From: Bacillota bacterium
Lineage (GTDB): Bacteria > Bacillota > Clostridia > Christensenellales > Pumilibacteraceae
Assembly: GCA_009779975.1 (NCBI GenBank)
Contig: WRAY01000003.1
Location: 1-64,000 of the forward strand
DNA length: 64,000 nt
Direction of reading: 5' to 3'
The notes beneath the pieces are model-generated. The model saw only the letters and a list, made by a program, of their open reading frames with translations, was not told where the DNA came from and ran no database searches. Shown here in pieces: positions 23,434 through 32,409 of this stretch (position 1 is its first letter; each line of letters starts with the position of its first letter). A program made the position numbers and the translations under genes.

Positions 23434-25170
23434 ATGAAAAAAATTATTTCAATACTATGCACACTTGCATTATGTTTAAGCATAATGGCATTTGCCGGAT
23501 TTGCACCTCAAACGGCACAAGTTGAAAATGAAAGAAACAATATCACTACCGTGCGGCCTTGGAACGACCCATTAACGCTTATTGATTTGCCTTGCGATTC
23601 AACAGTAAATGTAAACATCGTTGTGCCGAATGAGCCTCTTCATCCGCTTTTTTATCACAATGCAGGAACTCCGTCAAACTGGCTGGCAACTATGACATTA
23701 GACAGATTCTACAGACCTATGCCATGCACATGCGGACCGTATCCTGGTCCACCATGCAGATGTAGAACATCAATGCTCACAGGCTACACAGCAGGAGGAG
23801 AGTCAGGTTCTGATTTATGTGATTTTTATGATGGCGGAGATGAGCCGTGGATGAGTATGCGTTCAATGCAAAATAATACCGGTTTTACTAATAGCAGAGG
23901 TGTTAATTATGTTTCATATTTGGTGCTTAATCTAAGAGACCATATGTATTTTTGGAATTCACGAATTGATTTGTATGGTCCTACTCAAGTAACAGCCTAT
24001 AGTATTTACGACCTTATTAATTATGCTCAAAATGAAAGGGTGGGAACTCCGATGTATAATGTTTGGAGACATGTTGCTGAGGTTCAAGTGATGGACGAGT
24101 TAACCATAAAACTCTATTTAAGCACGCCCTACAATATGTTTTGGCGTCATCTAGCAACGCCTGCAGCAAGTATTGTTATGGTGCCTAGGTTCAATAGAGG
24201 TAATATTTGGATGGATTATGTAGGTTCAGGTGAAAGAGGAATATGGGGAGGACCTACCGGCAATTATTTTCTTGGATTAGAAAAATTTTGGCCAGATGAA
24301 TGGATAACAGCACCACAAGTTGCTTATGTGACCATACAAGTTGTTCCTGACAGGAACGCTCGCATTATTATGCTTGAGACTGGCGAAGCAGACATAGCCT
24401 ATCTAGGGCTTGTGGACGGAAATGATTTTCAAAGGCTTCAGGAAAATGAAAACATAAACATTGCAATAAGACAAAGAAATGCGACCACTTTAGTTTTCAA
24501 CACAGAATCTCTTAGTGTTAGCGTCAGAAGAGCGATTGGACATGCTATTGACAGAGTGGCTATTTCTCAATTGATTACCAACGGTCTGCTTGCTCCGTCT
24601 GATAATGGAATATTATGGGGGATAAACTGGAAACATCCACTTGTACATGGCATTAACTTTGATTTAGATAAAGCCAGAGTCATTTTAGATGAAGCCGGAT
24701 ACACCTATATAGGACCGGATGGTATTCGATATTGCCAATGCTGTTGGCAGCCGATGAGGCTTGAACTTTTGGTTCTTGCTGGTGATACCGCAATGCAGAA
24801 TATGGCATGGTTTGTTGCTGCACTTTTGGAAGAAATTAAAATAGAAGTCATATTAATTGACAACTTAAGTGTTTGTAATTTTAATTATGCTGCGACAAAT
24901 GGTCATTTTGATATGGTGCTTTGGAACTACAATTTCCTTTGGGCACCTTACACGCTTAGAAATTTTTTGCACTCTGAAGGTATAGGCGGCTCTAATATCA
25001 GCAGATTTAACAGTCCGAATTTTGACCATTTAATGTATGCGGCAAAATATTGGGGATGTATTTGTGAAGAAATTCAAGAGTATCTTTTGGAGCATTTGCC
25101 TGTTCTTAATATCGGCTGGGGCGGAAATGTTGTTGCTTGGCGAAACGGACCACTTTGTAATTGTTGTTAA
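23434..25170 (+). CDS. ABC-type peptide/solute-binding protein (SBP_bac_5 family)
   Basis: A secreted solute-binding protein of 578 aa resembling OppA/DppA. The ATG at 23434 follows SD GGAGG and opens a signal peptide (KKIISILCTLALCLSIMAFAGFA) without a lipobox Cys. The family core is visible as VRRAIGHAIDRVAISQLITNGL and INFDLDKARVILDEAGY. Unlike typical members it carries CxC-type cysteine clusters (CTCGPYPGPPCRCR near 120, CQCCW near 435 and CNCC at the end). No permease or ATPase genes are nearby, so it is an orphan. It may be released or retained through other surface proteins. The substrate is unknown. A leader inverted repeat precedes it and a very long inverted repeat follows it. Confidence 0.8.
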   Translation: MKKIISILCTLALCLSIMAFAGFAPQTAQVENERNNITTVRPWNDPLTLIDLPCDSTVNVNIVVPNEPLHPLFYHNAGTPSNWLATMTLDRFYRPMPCTCGPYPGPPCRCRTSMLTGYTAGGESGSDLCDFYDGGDEPWMSMRSMQNNTGFTNSRGVNYVSYLVLNLRDHMYFWNSRIDLYGPTQVTAYSIYDLINYAQNERVGTPMYNVWRHVAEVQVMDELTIKLYLSTPYNMFWRHLATPAASIVMVPRFNRGNIWMDYVGSGERGIWGGPTGNYFLGLEKFWPDEWITAPQVAYVTIQVVPDRNARIIMLETGEADIAYLGLVDGNDFQRLQENENINIAIRQRNATTLVFNTESLSVSVRRAIGHAIDRVAISQLITNGLLAPSDNGILWGINWKHPLVHGINFDLDKARVILDEAGYTYIGPDGIRYCQCCWQPMRLELLVLAGDTAMQNMAWFVAALLEEIKIEVILIDNLSVCNFNYAATNGHFDMVLWNYNFLWAPYTLRNFLHSEGIGGSNISRFNSPNFDHLMYAAKYWGCICEEIQEYLLEHLPVLNIGWGGNVVAWRNGPLCNCC

Positions 25171-25171
25171 T

Positions 25172-25236
25172 AATTAATTTTATGACAACTTTGCGGGACT
25201 TGATTTTAGTTTCGCAAAGTTGTCATAAAATTAATT
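25172..25236. terminator. 24-bp perfect inverted repeat, probable terminator
   Basis: Arms of 24 nt, perfectly complementary, with cores TATGACAACTTTGCG and CGCAAAGTTGTCATA, and a 17-nt loop. It immediately follows the solute-binding protein stop. No long T run follows; the U-rich base of the stem may serve. The stem is unusually long for a simple terminator. Confidence 0.6.
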
Positions 25237-25257
25237 AAAAAAATTTTCTTAAAATAC

Positions 25258-25286
25258 TTGACAAAATTTTCATTATATGGAATACT
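25258..25286 (+). promoter_or_regulatory. Promoter of the InlB-repeat/RCC1 lipoprotein gene
   Basis: TTGACA (25258-25263), a 17-nt spacer and AATACT (25281-25286), about 40 nt before the ATG at 25328. Confidence 0.6.
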
Positions 25287-25327
25287 ATATAGTAGGAATA
25301 AAAAAAGTCAAAAGGAGAGACACAATT

Positions 25328-27085
25328 ATGAAAAATAAATCAAGGTTGTTTATGTCTTTGCTAATGATACTATCTGTAATATTTTTTGCTGCTTGTGAAG
25401 TCGTTCAAGAAGTTGAAATTAGTTTTGTGACGGGAACAAACCAAAGTATTGAATCAATCACCAGAGAGGTGGGATTGCCTTATGGGGAATTGCCTGTGCC
25501 TGAAAATAAATATGGTCACACATTCGCTGGATGGTGGAATGACCCTGTTGAGGGTTCTTTTGTGATACCTGACTCAATAGTTGCCAATTATTCCGACCAC
25601 ACTTTGTATGCAAGATGGTCGCTTGCAAGCATAACCATAAATTTTGCAACAGGAACAAATCAAACAATGAGTCCAATAACAAGAACATTTGGTGCAACCT
25701 ATGGTTCTTTGCCAATTCCGACAAGAAATAATCATTCATTTTATGGTTGGTGGACGCAGCAGAGTGGCGGAACTCGTGTGGTGGAATCAACAGTTGTTCA
25801 AATAGGTGTCACTCACACCTTATTTGCAAGATGGGAATCCTACACTGTCATAAATCTTGAAACAGGAACAAAAAGGGTTTTTGAACCCATAGCAAGGGCT
25901 TTCGGGACAGCATACGGCATTTTGCCAAGACCTCAAAGACAAGGTCACACCTTTGACGGATGGTGGACTTGCAGTGAAGGCGGAGAACTTGTGACAAGTG
26001 AAACAATAGTTGCAACTTCCCAAACACACACTTTGTATGCCAGATGGACATTTATCGGCATGATAAAATCAGCCTGGAACGGCGGTGTTGCAATCGACAG
26101 TGATGGCAGACTTTGGACATGGGGAAGGGCGAATACCTTTTATCAAGGTGTTTTATTGGGTGATGGAACAACAGTAGACCGACTTAGCCCTTCTCATATA
26201 ATGCCTAACACTAGGTTTACTTCAATATCGATAAATAATTACGATAGATATGCAATCGATACTTACGGCAATCTTTGGGCATGGGGGCAACCGAACGCAA
26301 CTTTTTCTGCTTTGCCAACAAAAATAATGGAAGGCACTAAGTTTTATCAGGTATCTAGTTCATATGCGATAGATATAGAAGGTAATCTTTGGGCATGGGG
26401 AAGAACCCACATTAGAGGAATATTGCAAGAAATACTGCCTTCTCCAACAAAAATAATGGAAGGCACTAAATTTTCTTTTATTAACACAAGAGGAAATTCT
26501 GTTGGTTTTGCAGTAGATATTCATGGCAATGTTTATGGCTGGGGAGATGCTAGAGATGGTAGAAACGGACTTGGAGTGAATGAAAACAGATTAAGTCAAC
26601 AAATAACAAGAGCAAATCAATTCAGCAATATAACATCTATTAATGCGGGTAGTGGCGGAGCGGCAATTGATAAAAACGGGAGACTTTTGACTTGGGGGAC
26701 TAATACACACAATCAATTGGGAGACGGAACTACAACAATGCGTTTGCAACATGTGCATATAATGCAAAACAGGCAATTTGTTCAAGTCAATATTGTCGAT
26801 AGCCATGCTAATGCATTGGACACAGAAGGAAATATTTGGGCTTGGGGAAGAATAGGAAGCGGTATAATGGGTTGCGGCACTACTGGCAGCGTAACACGCA
26901 GCGTGCCTGTGCACATAGCGCAAGGCACATCATTTTCTTTTGTTTTTGCATGCGGCTTGAATGGTCGTGCAATATGCGTTAACGGTAATTTTTGGTCTTG
27001 GGGAGAAGGTTTTCGAGGTTCAATAGGCGATGGCACAAATATGATTAACAGGTCTTTCCCTGTTCAAATCACTTTAGAAATATAG
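25328..27085 (+). CDS. Lipoprotein with InlB-type (Flg_new) and RCC1-like repeats
   Basis: A surface lipoprotein of 585 aa from the ATG at 25328 (SD AAAGGAGAG). The signal peptide ends in the lipobox FFAAC. Three InlB B-repeat/Flg_new modules of about 70 residues follow, each with a strand like ISFVTGTNQS...YGELPVPxxxGHTFAGWW and ending HTLYARW. From about residue 250 come RCC1-like propeller blades repeating AIDSDGRLWTWGR, AIDTYGNLWAWGQ, AIDIEGNLWAWGR and so on, about seven copies. The combination suggests an extracellular beta-propeller presented on a stalk. The binding partner is unknown. A related RCC1 lipoprotein lies at 45145-46269. Confidence 0.88.
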   Translation: MKNKSRLFMSLLMILSVIFFAACEVVQEVEISFVTGTNQSIESITREVGLPYGELPVPENKYGHTFAGWWNDPVEGSFVIPDSIVANYSDHTLYARWSLASITINFATGTNQTMSPITRTFGATYGSLPIPTRNNHSFYGWWTQQSGGTRVVESTVVQIGVTHTLFARWESYTVINLETGTKRVFEPIARAFGTAYGILPRPQRQGHTFDGWWTCSEGGELVTSETIVATSQTHTLYARWTFIGMIKSAWNGGVAIDSDGRLWTWGRANTFYQGVLLGDGTTVDRLSPSHIMPNTRFTSISINNYDRYAIDTYGNLWAWGQPNATFSALPTKIMEGTKFYQVSSSYAIDIEGNLWAWGRTHIRGILQEILPSPTKIMEGTKFSFINTRGNSVGFAVDIHGNVYGWGDARDGRNGLGVNENRLSQQITRANQFSNITSINAGSGGAAIDKNGRLLTWGTNTHNQLGDGTTTMRLQHVHIMQNRQFVQVNIVDSHANALDTEGNIWAWGRIGSGIMGCGTTGSVTRSVPVHIAQGTSFSFVFACGLNGRAICVNGNFWSWGEGFRGSIGDGTNMINRSFPVQITLEI

Positions 27086-27127
27086 ATAGAAGGTATAAAA
27101 AATAACATTGCGGCATATGAAAGGAAT

Positions 27128-27925
27128 ATGTCGCAATTTTTTGATTTGCATAATGATTTGTTGACTTCAAATGAAAATAAGAGAAAATATATTGAGGAAA
27201 ATTCTTCTTCAAAAATGGTTCTTGCTCTTTGGACGACGAAAATAAAATATCCTGTTGCGGCGATGAAAAAGGCGGTTGAGGTGTTTGGAGGAAGCCAAAA
27301 TGTGTTTTTTGCGTTTGAGGATTTACATTTTTTGAATGAGAGAAATTTGGAAGAGGTGTTGGAGTTGCCGCTAGTATACTGCACTTTTGCGTGGAAGGAT
27401 GAAAATGTCGTTGCAGGGGGACACAAAAGTCACAAAGGATTGACAGCGTTTGGGAAAAAGGCGGTAAAGGCATTTAGCGAAAAAGGAGTGAGAATTTGCA
27501 CTTCTCATCTTAATGAGAGAAGTTTTTATGCCGTTTTGGATATGGGGATAAAATGCATTAACTCGCATTGCGGTTTGAAACAATTTCATTATCATTCTAG
27601 AAATCTTACTGATGAGCAAGTGAGATTGCTCATCAGAAATAACGGAATAATAGGACTAACTCCTGTTGCAGAGTTTTTGAAAGATGAACATGACATGAAG
27701 AGGGCAACTGTCAAAGATTTTGCAAATCTTATTGACATATTTGTGCAAAATTACGGAATTGGCAATCTTGCAATAGGGACTGATTTTTTCGGAGTTGAGC
27801 CATTAGTTGACCTTAGCAACTATAATGATTTCCATTCTTTGAGTGAATTGTTAGAAAAGCGAGGCTACACAAAAAAGGACATTCAAAAAATATTTTTTGA
27901 CAATGCAAATACGCTTGTTTGTTGA
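27128..27925 (+). CDS. Membrane dipeptidase-like metallopeptidase (M19 family)
   Basis: A zinc-dependent dipeptidase-like protein of 265 aa, shorter than typical M19 enzymes (about 310-370 aa). Metal-ligand motifs are readable: DLHND (6-10), FEDLHFL (likely bridging Glu), TSHLNERSF, INSHCGLKQFHYHSRNLTDEQVRLLIRNNGIIGL, and AIGTDFFGVEP with the late Asp. The order matches renal-dipeptidase-type folds. There is no signal peptide, so it is cytoplasmic. The short length suggests a compact clostridial subfamily; substrate preference is unknown. A short-spaced AAAGGA SD precedes the ATG. rdgB follows 24 nt downstream from its own promoter. Confidence 0.8.
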   Translation: MSQFFDLHNDLLTSNENKRKYIEENSSSKMVLALWTTKIKYPVAAMKKAVEVFGGSQNVFFAFEDLHFLNERNLEEVLELPLVYCTFAWKDENVVAGGHKSHKGLTAFGKKAVKAFSEKGVRICTSHLNERSFYAVLDMGIKCINSHCGLKQFHYHSRNLTDEQVRLLIRNNGIIGLTPVAEFLKDEHDMKRATVKDFANLIDIFVQNYGIGNLAIGTDFFGVEPLVDLSNYNDFHSLSELLEKRGYTKKDIQKIFFDNANTLVC

Positions 27926-27943
27926 GTGATTTTCTAGTATACT
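27915..27943 (+). promoter_or_regulatory. Promoter of rdgB (leaderless)
   Basis: TTGTTT (27915-27920), a 17-nt spacer and TATACT (27938-27943). Exactly 6 nt separate the -10 box from the GTG at 27950. There is no SD. Confidence 0.6.
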
Positions 27944-27949
27944 GAATAT

Positions 27950-28519
27950 GTGAAAATCGTTGTCGCAACAAACAATCAAGGCAAACTTCGGGAAATAAAA
28001 GAAATTCTCAGGGGCGGTTTTGAGTTGGTTTCTTTAAGAGATATTAATCTTGAAATTGAAGTTGATGAGACTGAAGAAACATTTTTGGGAAATGCTCTTT
28101 TGAAGGCAAGAGGTGTCTATGAGGCATGCGGACTGCCCTGTCTTGCCGATGACAGCGGACTATGTGTTGAGGCATTAGGAGGCAATCCTGGCGTTCAAAG
28201 TGCATATTTTGCAGGCATCCCTACAAACAACGAAAAAAACAACGCACTACTTTTAGAAAAAATGAAAGGTGAAACAAACAGAAAAGCAAAGTTTGTTTCA
28301 ACTGTTGTTTTATATTTTGGAGAAGGAAAATATATAGTTGGTGAAGGTGAGACAACAGGAAAAATTTTGGACAAACTAACCGGCGAAAACGGCTTTGGCT
28401 ATGACCCGTTATTTTTCTCAGATGAGTTGAATCGTTCATTCGGCGAGGCTTGTCCAAACGAAAAAAACAAAATTTCTCACAGGGGAAGAGCACTAAAAGA
28501 CCTAATGAAAAAACTGTAG
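27950..28519 (+). CDS. rdgB: XTP/dITP diphosphatase (RdgB/HAM1)
   Basis: Hydrolyses non-canonical purine triphosphates such as XTP and dITP to keep the nucleotide pool clean. The 189-aa protein begins MKIVVATNNQGKLREIKEIL. It has the family motifs CLADDSGLCVEALGGNPGVQSA, GEGETTGKIL and GFGYDPLFF, and ends ISHRGRALKDL. The GTG at 27950 is used; the ATG two bases upstream is closed by TGA. Its promoter -10 ends 6 nt before the start codon, implying a leaderless mRNA. Confidence 0.95.
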   Translation: MKIVVATNNQGKLREIKEILRGGFELVSLRDINLEIEVDETEETFLGNALLKARGVYEACGLPCLADDSGLCVEALGGNPGVQSAYFAGIPTNNEKNNALLLEKMKGETNRKAKFVSTVVLYFGEGKYIVGEGETTGKILDKLTGENGFGYDPLFFSDELNRSFGEACPNEKNKISHRGRALKDLMKKL

Positions 28520-28596
28520 TGAGGATTGATGTCTTAAAAACACAACTATTACTAACATAAAGTATCGTTAGAGAAAGTGTTGTCCTTGAGATAAAA

Positions 28597-28623
28597 ATGA
28601 GCGGCATTCTGCCGCCGGCACAA
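28597..28623. repeat. Fragment of the GC-rich palindromic family
   Basis: GAGCGGCATTCTGCCGCCGG, a single arm of the repeat seen complete at 11178-11236, just upstream of the pseudouridine synthase gene. Confidence 0.6.
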
Positions 28624-28641
28624 TATATAAGGAAAAATTAA

Positions 28642-29379
28642 ATGCGAATAAATCAATTTCTAGCAACGAGCGGCGTTGCCTCAAGGCGGGCAAGTGAACA
28701 AGTTATTAAAGACGGAAGAGTGACGGTCAACGGAAAAAAGGTGACTGATTTGGCAGTGCAGATTAATCCCGATAACGACCATGTTTTGCTTGACGGCAAG
28801 AAAATCGAACCGATTAAAAAACATCTCTATATTATGCTCCATAAGCCTAAAGGCTATATAACATCCACAAAGGACGAAAAAGAGCGAAAAACAATAATGA
28901 ATTTGCTGGAGAAAAAATACCTCCTCAAACGAGTTTTTCCAATCGGCAGACTTGATTATGAAACCGAGGGATTGCTTTTGATGACTACTGACGGTGATTT
29001 GTGTGCCAGTTTAACTCATCCAAAATTTGAAGTTCCAAAAACTTATGTTGTTAAAATCGAGGGCGAAATCACGGAGTTGGAGTTAAATAAAATCCGTGAC
29101 GGAATTATTTTGGACGGCGTAAAAACAAAAAAATGCAAAGCAAAAATACTGGAACATGACAACGCATCAAACATAACACGAATTGAAGTTATTATATCAC
29201 AAGGCTTAAATCGTCAAATAAGAAGAATGTTTGAAGTAATTAATAAACAAGTGGTGTTTTTGAAAAGAACTCACATCGGAAATTTGCGGCTGGGCGGACT
29301 GTCTAGGGGTGAAACAAGAGAGTTAAAAAAAGAGGAAATAGTTTATTTAAAATCACTTGGAAACATAGAAACAAAGTAG
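28642..29379 (+). CDS. rluB: RsuA/RluB-family 23S/16S rRNA pseudouridine synthase
   Basis: An rRNA pseudouridine synthase of 245 aa. The S4 RNA-binding domain comes first (RINQFLATSGVASRRASEQVIKDGRVTVNG). The catalytic domain follows, with LHKPKGYITS, GRLDYETEGLLLMT carrying the catalytic Asp, THPKFEVPKTYVV and QGLNRQIRRMFE. An AAGGA SD precedes the ATG by 8 nt. RluB is the usual clostridial member, but RsuA and RluE share the fold, so the symbol is tentative. Confidence 0.92.
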   Translation: MRINQFLATSGVASRRASEQVIKDGRVTVNGKKVTDLAVQINPDNDHVLLDGKKIEPIKKHLYIMLHKPKGYITSTKDEKERKTIMNLLEKKYLLKRVFPIGRLDYETEGLLLMTTDGDLCASLTHPKFEVPKTYVVKIEGEITELELNKIRDGIILDGVKTKKCKAKILEHDNASNITRIEVIISQGLNRQIRRMFEVINKQVVFLKRTHIGNLRLGGLSRGETRELKKEEIVYLKSLGNIETK

Positions 29380-29441
29380 ACTAAAGTTAAAAAAACAAAT
29401 TTCGGGAATGGTCTTTTGCCTTTTGCATATTATCAAAAATC

Positions 29442-29879
29442 ATGAAAAAAATTCATTTATACACTGACGGTGCTTGTTCCGGAAATCCAGGGAAAGGCGG
29501 CTGGGCAGCAATACTTATCTATAACGGACACGAAAAAGAAATTAGCGGTTATGACAAAAACACAACAAATAACCGCATGGAAATGTTCGCAGTTATACAA
29601 GGACTCTCTTACTTAAAAGAGTCGTGTGATGTCACAATCTATAGCGATAGTGCCTATGTTGTCAATGCTTTCAACGAGGGCTGGATTTATTCATGGCAAA
29701 AAAATAATTGGAAAACTGCTGATAAAAAAGATGTGAAAAACAAAGAATTGTGGCATGACCTTTTATTGAATATGAAAAATCACAAAGTGACATTCGTTAA
29801 AGTGAAAGGTCATTCAGATGATGAAAAAAATAACCGCTGTGATTTTCTGGCAAAACAAGCGATTATTGACCAAGATTAA
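29442..29879 (+). CDS. rnhA: Ribonuclease HI
   Basis: Degrades the RNA strand of RNA-DNA hybrids. The 145-aa protein carries the catalytic set D9 (YTDGACSGNPG), E47 (NNRMEMFA), D69 (IYSDSAYV) and D134 (RCDFLAKQA), plus the active-site His in VKGHSDD (H124). The basic, Trp-rich handle segment (YSWQKNNWKTADKKDVKN) is present. It is full-length and should be active. It is closed by a bidirectional terminator shared with the converging minus-strand gene. Confidence 0.97.
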   Translation: MKKIHLYTDGACSGNPGKGGWAAILIYNGHEKEISGYDKNTTNNRMEMFAVIQGLSYLKESCDVTIYSDSAYVVNAFNEGWIYSWQKNNWKTADKKDVKNKELWHDLLLNMKNHKVTFVKVKGHSDDEKNNRCDFLAKQAIIDQD

Positions 29880-29883
29880 AAAT

Positions 29884-29919
29884 AAAGAGATTGTATTTTA
29901 TTAAATACAATCTCTTTTT
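29884..29919. terminator. Bidirectional rho-independent terminator
   Basis: Perfect stem AAAGAGATTGTATTT / AAATACAATCTCTTT with a 4-nt loop and T runs on both strands. It lies between convergent rnhA and the minus-strand membrane protein gene. Confidence 0.9.
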
Positions 29920-29925
29920 AATAAA

Positions 29926-30720
29926 TTATTTTATCAACACCTTTCTGAAATATTCAACGAGGGTGTATTTTGTTGTTTCGGTAAAATAAATATAAAACGG
30001 AATTCCAATCAAAAGAGCCAAAAGAAAATTAAAAATGAAAGAAAGAAGAAATATAAAACCAATTGTTAAAGCGAAGAAAATGAGAAAAACCAAAAGGTAG
30101 GAAAAAATATTTTTTGCAGTTAGCAACTCTTTTATTTTGTTTTCTCTAAAATAGATTATTTTAATTTCAATAATATTTGAAATGCTTGTTAGTGCCAAAT
30201 ACAAAAACAAGAAAACATAAATAAGGTGAAAAAAATATAAAACTGCAACTGATAGGACAATGGTAAATGCCGAGGATATTAGGAATCTTATAATAAACGC
30301 TGAAATTCCTCGTCTTGTGTCATCATCTTTTAGTCCTTTTCGAATAGATAGTTTGCACAAAAAGCCTGCAAGCATAAAAGAGAGCAAAATAAATATAACA
30401 CCGACGATAAAAATTGCAACGAGCGAGCCAACGGTGGCATAGAAACTCTCCATGAGCGCGTCAGTCAAGTTTCCCATCAAAATCATTAAAACATTGCCGC
30501 TTGCAAAATCTTGAATTCCGATTGTTGAAAAAACTGATGTAAAAATATATCCCAACTCAGAAAGCAATGAGCCTGCATCATATTGCAGCATACCGCCAAG
30601 CCTCATAAAAATAAAGGCAATAACTAAAATTAATGACAAATAGACAACACCCATTATCAATAAAATTAGTTTGATATTTTTGCCATAATTTAAAAACGCT
30701 GATTTTAACATTTGTTTCAT
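29926..30720 (-). CDS. Polytopic membrane protein of unknown function
   Basis: A 264-aa integral membrane protein with about six hydrophobic helices (for example LILLIMGVVYLSLILVIAFIFM, VAIFIVGVIFILLSFMLAGF, LFLYLALTS and a long hydrophobic stretch near 215-245). A short polar loop around residue 125-135 (SIRKGLKDDDTRRG) separates the halves. No family was recognised. It starts 15 nt after cysS on the same strand, so it is probably in the cysS transcript, and it ends at the shared terminator. Confidence 0.7.
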   Translation of the reverse strand: MKQMLKSAFLNYGKNIKLILLIMGVVYLSLILVIAFIFMRLGGMLQYDAGSLLSELGYIFTSVFSTIGIQDFASGNVLMILMGNLTDALMESFYATVGSLVAIFIVGVIFILLSFMLAGFLCKLSIRKGLKDDDTRRGISAFIIRFLISSAFTIVLSVAVLYFFHLIYVFLFLYLALTSISNIIEIKIIYFRENKIKELLTAKNIFSYLLVFLIFFALTIGFIFLLSFIFNFLLALLIGIPFYIYFTETTKYTLVEYFRKVLIK

Positions 30721-30735
30721 TTTGATAAATTCCTT

Positions 30736-32124
30736 CTAAAGAGGTTTTATTTCAAAACCGTCTTTTGTGTCGATTAAGGAGTAGCCTAGTTTTTGAATTT
30801 CATTTCTTAATGCGTCCGCACTTGCAAAATCTTTTGCCTTTTTTGCATCTAGTCTTTTTTCTGCGAGTTCAATTATGTTTTTGGGAATATCGATATTCAC
30901 TTTTTCTTCAACTGTTTTTTCGACTTTTTCTAACGATAGTCCCAAGACTTTGTCGTATTCCAGGCTCAAGTTGTAGATGTCGATTGACGGCTCATTTTTT
31001 AACAGTGTCCAAAGATGTCCCAGTGCCAGGGGAATATTCAAATCGTCATTGATTGCGTCTAATAACTTTTTGCGATATTCTTCAATTGTTTTTTTGTCAG
31101 TTGTTACATTTGAAAACTTGTGTTTTTCGATTGCTGAATAAAGTCTTGAAAGTGCCGTTTTTGCTCCGTCCAGTCCTTCAAAAGTGAAGTTCAGAGGCTT
31201 GCGATAATGAGCATTTAGACAAAAATATCTAAAGTCAAGAGGGGAGTAGCCTCTTTCTTCAAGATTAGAAATAGTATATGTGTTGCCGAGTGACTTTGAC
31301 ATTTTGCCGCCGTCAACAAGCATAAATTCGCCGTGCAGCCAATAGTTAACGGTTTTTTTGCCCTCGAGCGCCTCGGATTGTGCTATTTCGTTTTCGTGGT
31401 GAATGGGAATATGGTCAACTCCGCCCGAGTGAATGTCGAAAACTTGACCTAAATATTTTTTTGCCATAGCAGAGCATTCAATGTGCCAGCCGGGAAAGCC
31501 CATTCCCCAAGGTGACTCCCACTGCATGATATGATTAGGTTCGGCTTTTTTCCAAAGAGCAAAGTCATAAGGATTTCGTTTTTGAGTGTTCAATTTCACT
31601 CTTTTTCCTGCTTGCTGCTCATCAAGTTTTATTCTTGACAACTTTCCATAACTCTCAAATTTAGAGACATCAAAATATATTCCGTCCTCAGTTTCATATG
31701 CATATCCTTTTTTTTCGAGTTCCGCAACATAATCAATCATTTCTTTAATATGCTCGGTTGCAAAGGCAATAATCTCACTCTTTCCGATATTTAGTTTCTC
31801 GCAGTCTTTGAAAAAAACTTCTGTGAAATATTTTGCAATATCCCAAGGACTCATTTTTCTCTCTTTGGCGGCTTTTACCATTTTGTCCTCTCCTTCGTCA
31901 GCATCTGAGAGAAGATGTCCGACATCAGTAATATTGAGAACGCCTTTCAGTTTGAACCCGTTGAGTCTTAGTCCTCGCCTTAATAAATCCAAAAATACAT
32001 AAGTTCGCATATTCCCGATATGGGCATAGTTGTAGACAGTTGGTCCGCAAGCATACATTGTGACCGCTTTTCCCATCGGTTCAAATTTTTCTTTATTTCT
32101 TGAAAGGGTATTATAAAGTTTCAT
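30736..32124 (-). CDS. cysS: Cysteinyl-tRNA synthetase
   Basis: A class I aminoacyl-tRNA synthetase of 462 aa. The start is the ATG at 32124 (MKLYNTLSRNKEKFEP), which matches the family N terminus; in-frame codons further upstream run through the promoter. Signature motifs are YACGPTVYNYAHIGNMRTYV (HIGH-like, with the first Zn Cys), WHIECSAMAKKYLG, FDIHSGGVDHIPIHHENEIAQ and KMSKSLGN (KMSKS). The C-terminal anticodon-binding part ends with AEKRLDAKKAKDFASADALRNEIQ. It reads divergently from the giant surface-protein gene. The promoter is near-perfect, with the -10 7 nt before the ATG. Confidence 0.97.
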   Translation of the reverse strand: MKLYNTLSRNKEKFEPMGKAVTMYACGPTVYNYAHIGNMRTYVFLDLLRRGLRLNGFKLKGVLNITDVGHLLSDADEGEDKMVKAAKERKMSPWDIAKYFTEVFFKDCEKLNIGKSEIIAFATEHIKEMIDYVAELEKKGYAYETEDGIYFDVSKFESYGKLSRIKLDEQQAGKRVKLNTQKRNPYDFALWKKAEPNHIMQWESPWGMGFPGWHIECSAMAKKYLGQVFDIHSGGVDHIPIHHENEIAQSEALEGKKTVNYWLHGEFMLVDGGKMSKSLGNTYTISNLEERGYSPLDFRYFCLNAHYRKPLNFTFEGLDGAKTALSRLYSAIEKHKFSNVTTDKKTIEEYRKKLLDAINDDLNIPLALGHLWTLLKNEPSIDIYNLSLEYDKVLGLSLEKVEKTVEEKVNIDIPKNIIELAEKRLDAKKAKDFASADALRNEIQKLGYSLIDTKDGFEIKPL

Positions 32125-32131
32125 ACTGCTA

Positions 32132-32160
32132 AGTATACAAAAAATGAAATAGTATGTCAA
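32132..32160 (-). promoter_or_regulatory. Promoter of cysS (leaderless)
   Basis: Minus strand TTGACA (32155-32160), a 17-nt spacer and TATACT (32132-32137). Seven bases separate it from the ATG at 32124, and there is no SD. Confidence 0.8.
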
Positions 32161-32255
32161 CTGTCTACAGGTTAGTTTACTAAAAACATGCATTTGTGAA
32201 CATTTCCAAAAAATTGAAACTTTGTTAAGAAAGTGTTAACTATGTCAAAAAAAAT

Positions 32256-32282
32256 TTAGCAGTCTCAAGAGATGACTGCTAA
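32256..32282. promoter_or_regulatory. Hairpin/operator-like inverted repeat
   Basis: TTAGCAGTC (32256-32264) and GACTGCTAA (32274-32282) are perfect 9-bp arms, ending 8 nt before the -35 box of the giant-gene promoter. The placement would suit an upstream operator. Confidence 0.5.
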
Positions 32283-32289
32283 CAAACGG

Positions 32290-32318
32290 TTGACAGGTCT
32301 GCTAATGTGTGATATAAT
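32290..32318 (+). promoter_or_regulatory. Consensus promoter of the 3649-aa surface-protein gene
   Basis: TTGACA (32290-32295), 17 nt, TATAAT (32313-32318), with an extended -10 TGTGA. Leader about 85 nt, ending in SD AAGGAGA before the ATG at 32410. The 12-mer TGTGATATAATC around the -10 recurs exactly at the promoter for the 45145 lipoprotein. Confidence 0.9.
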
Positions 32319-32409
32319 CATATCAAGAAATGGTGTAGTTTCGCCGTTTTAACTTTGTTTTTCGCAGTGCTTTTGTTTTAATCTGCGAATTAAATTAAGG
32401 AGATATATT

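Noticed and set aside
25172..25236. Terminal inverted repeats of an insertion sequence
   Set aside because: The two arms are only 17 nt apart with no transposase between them, so a hairpin is the simpler reading.
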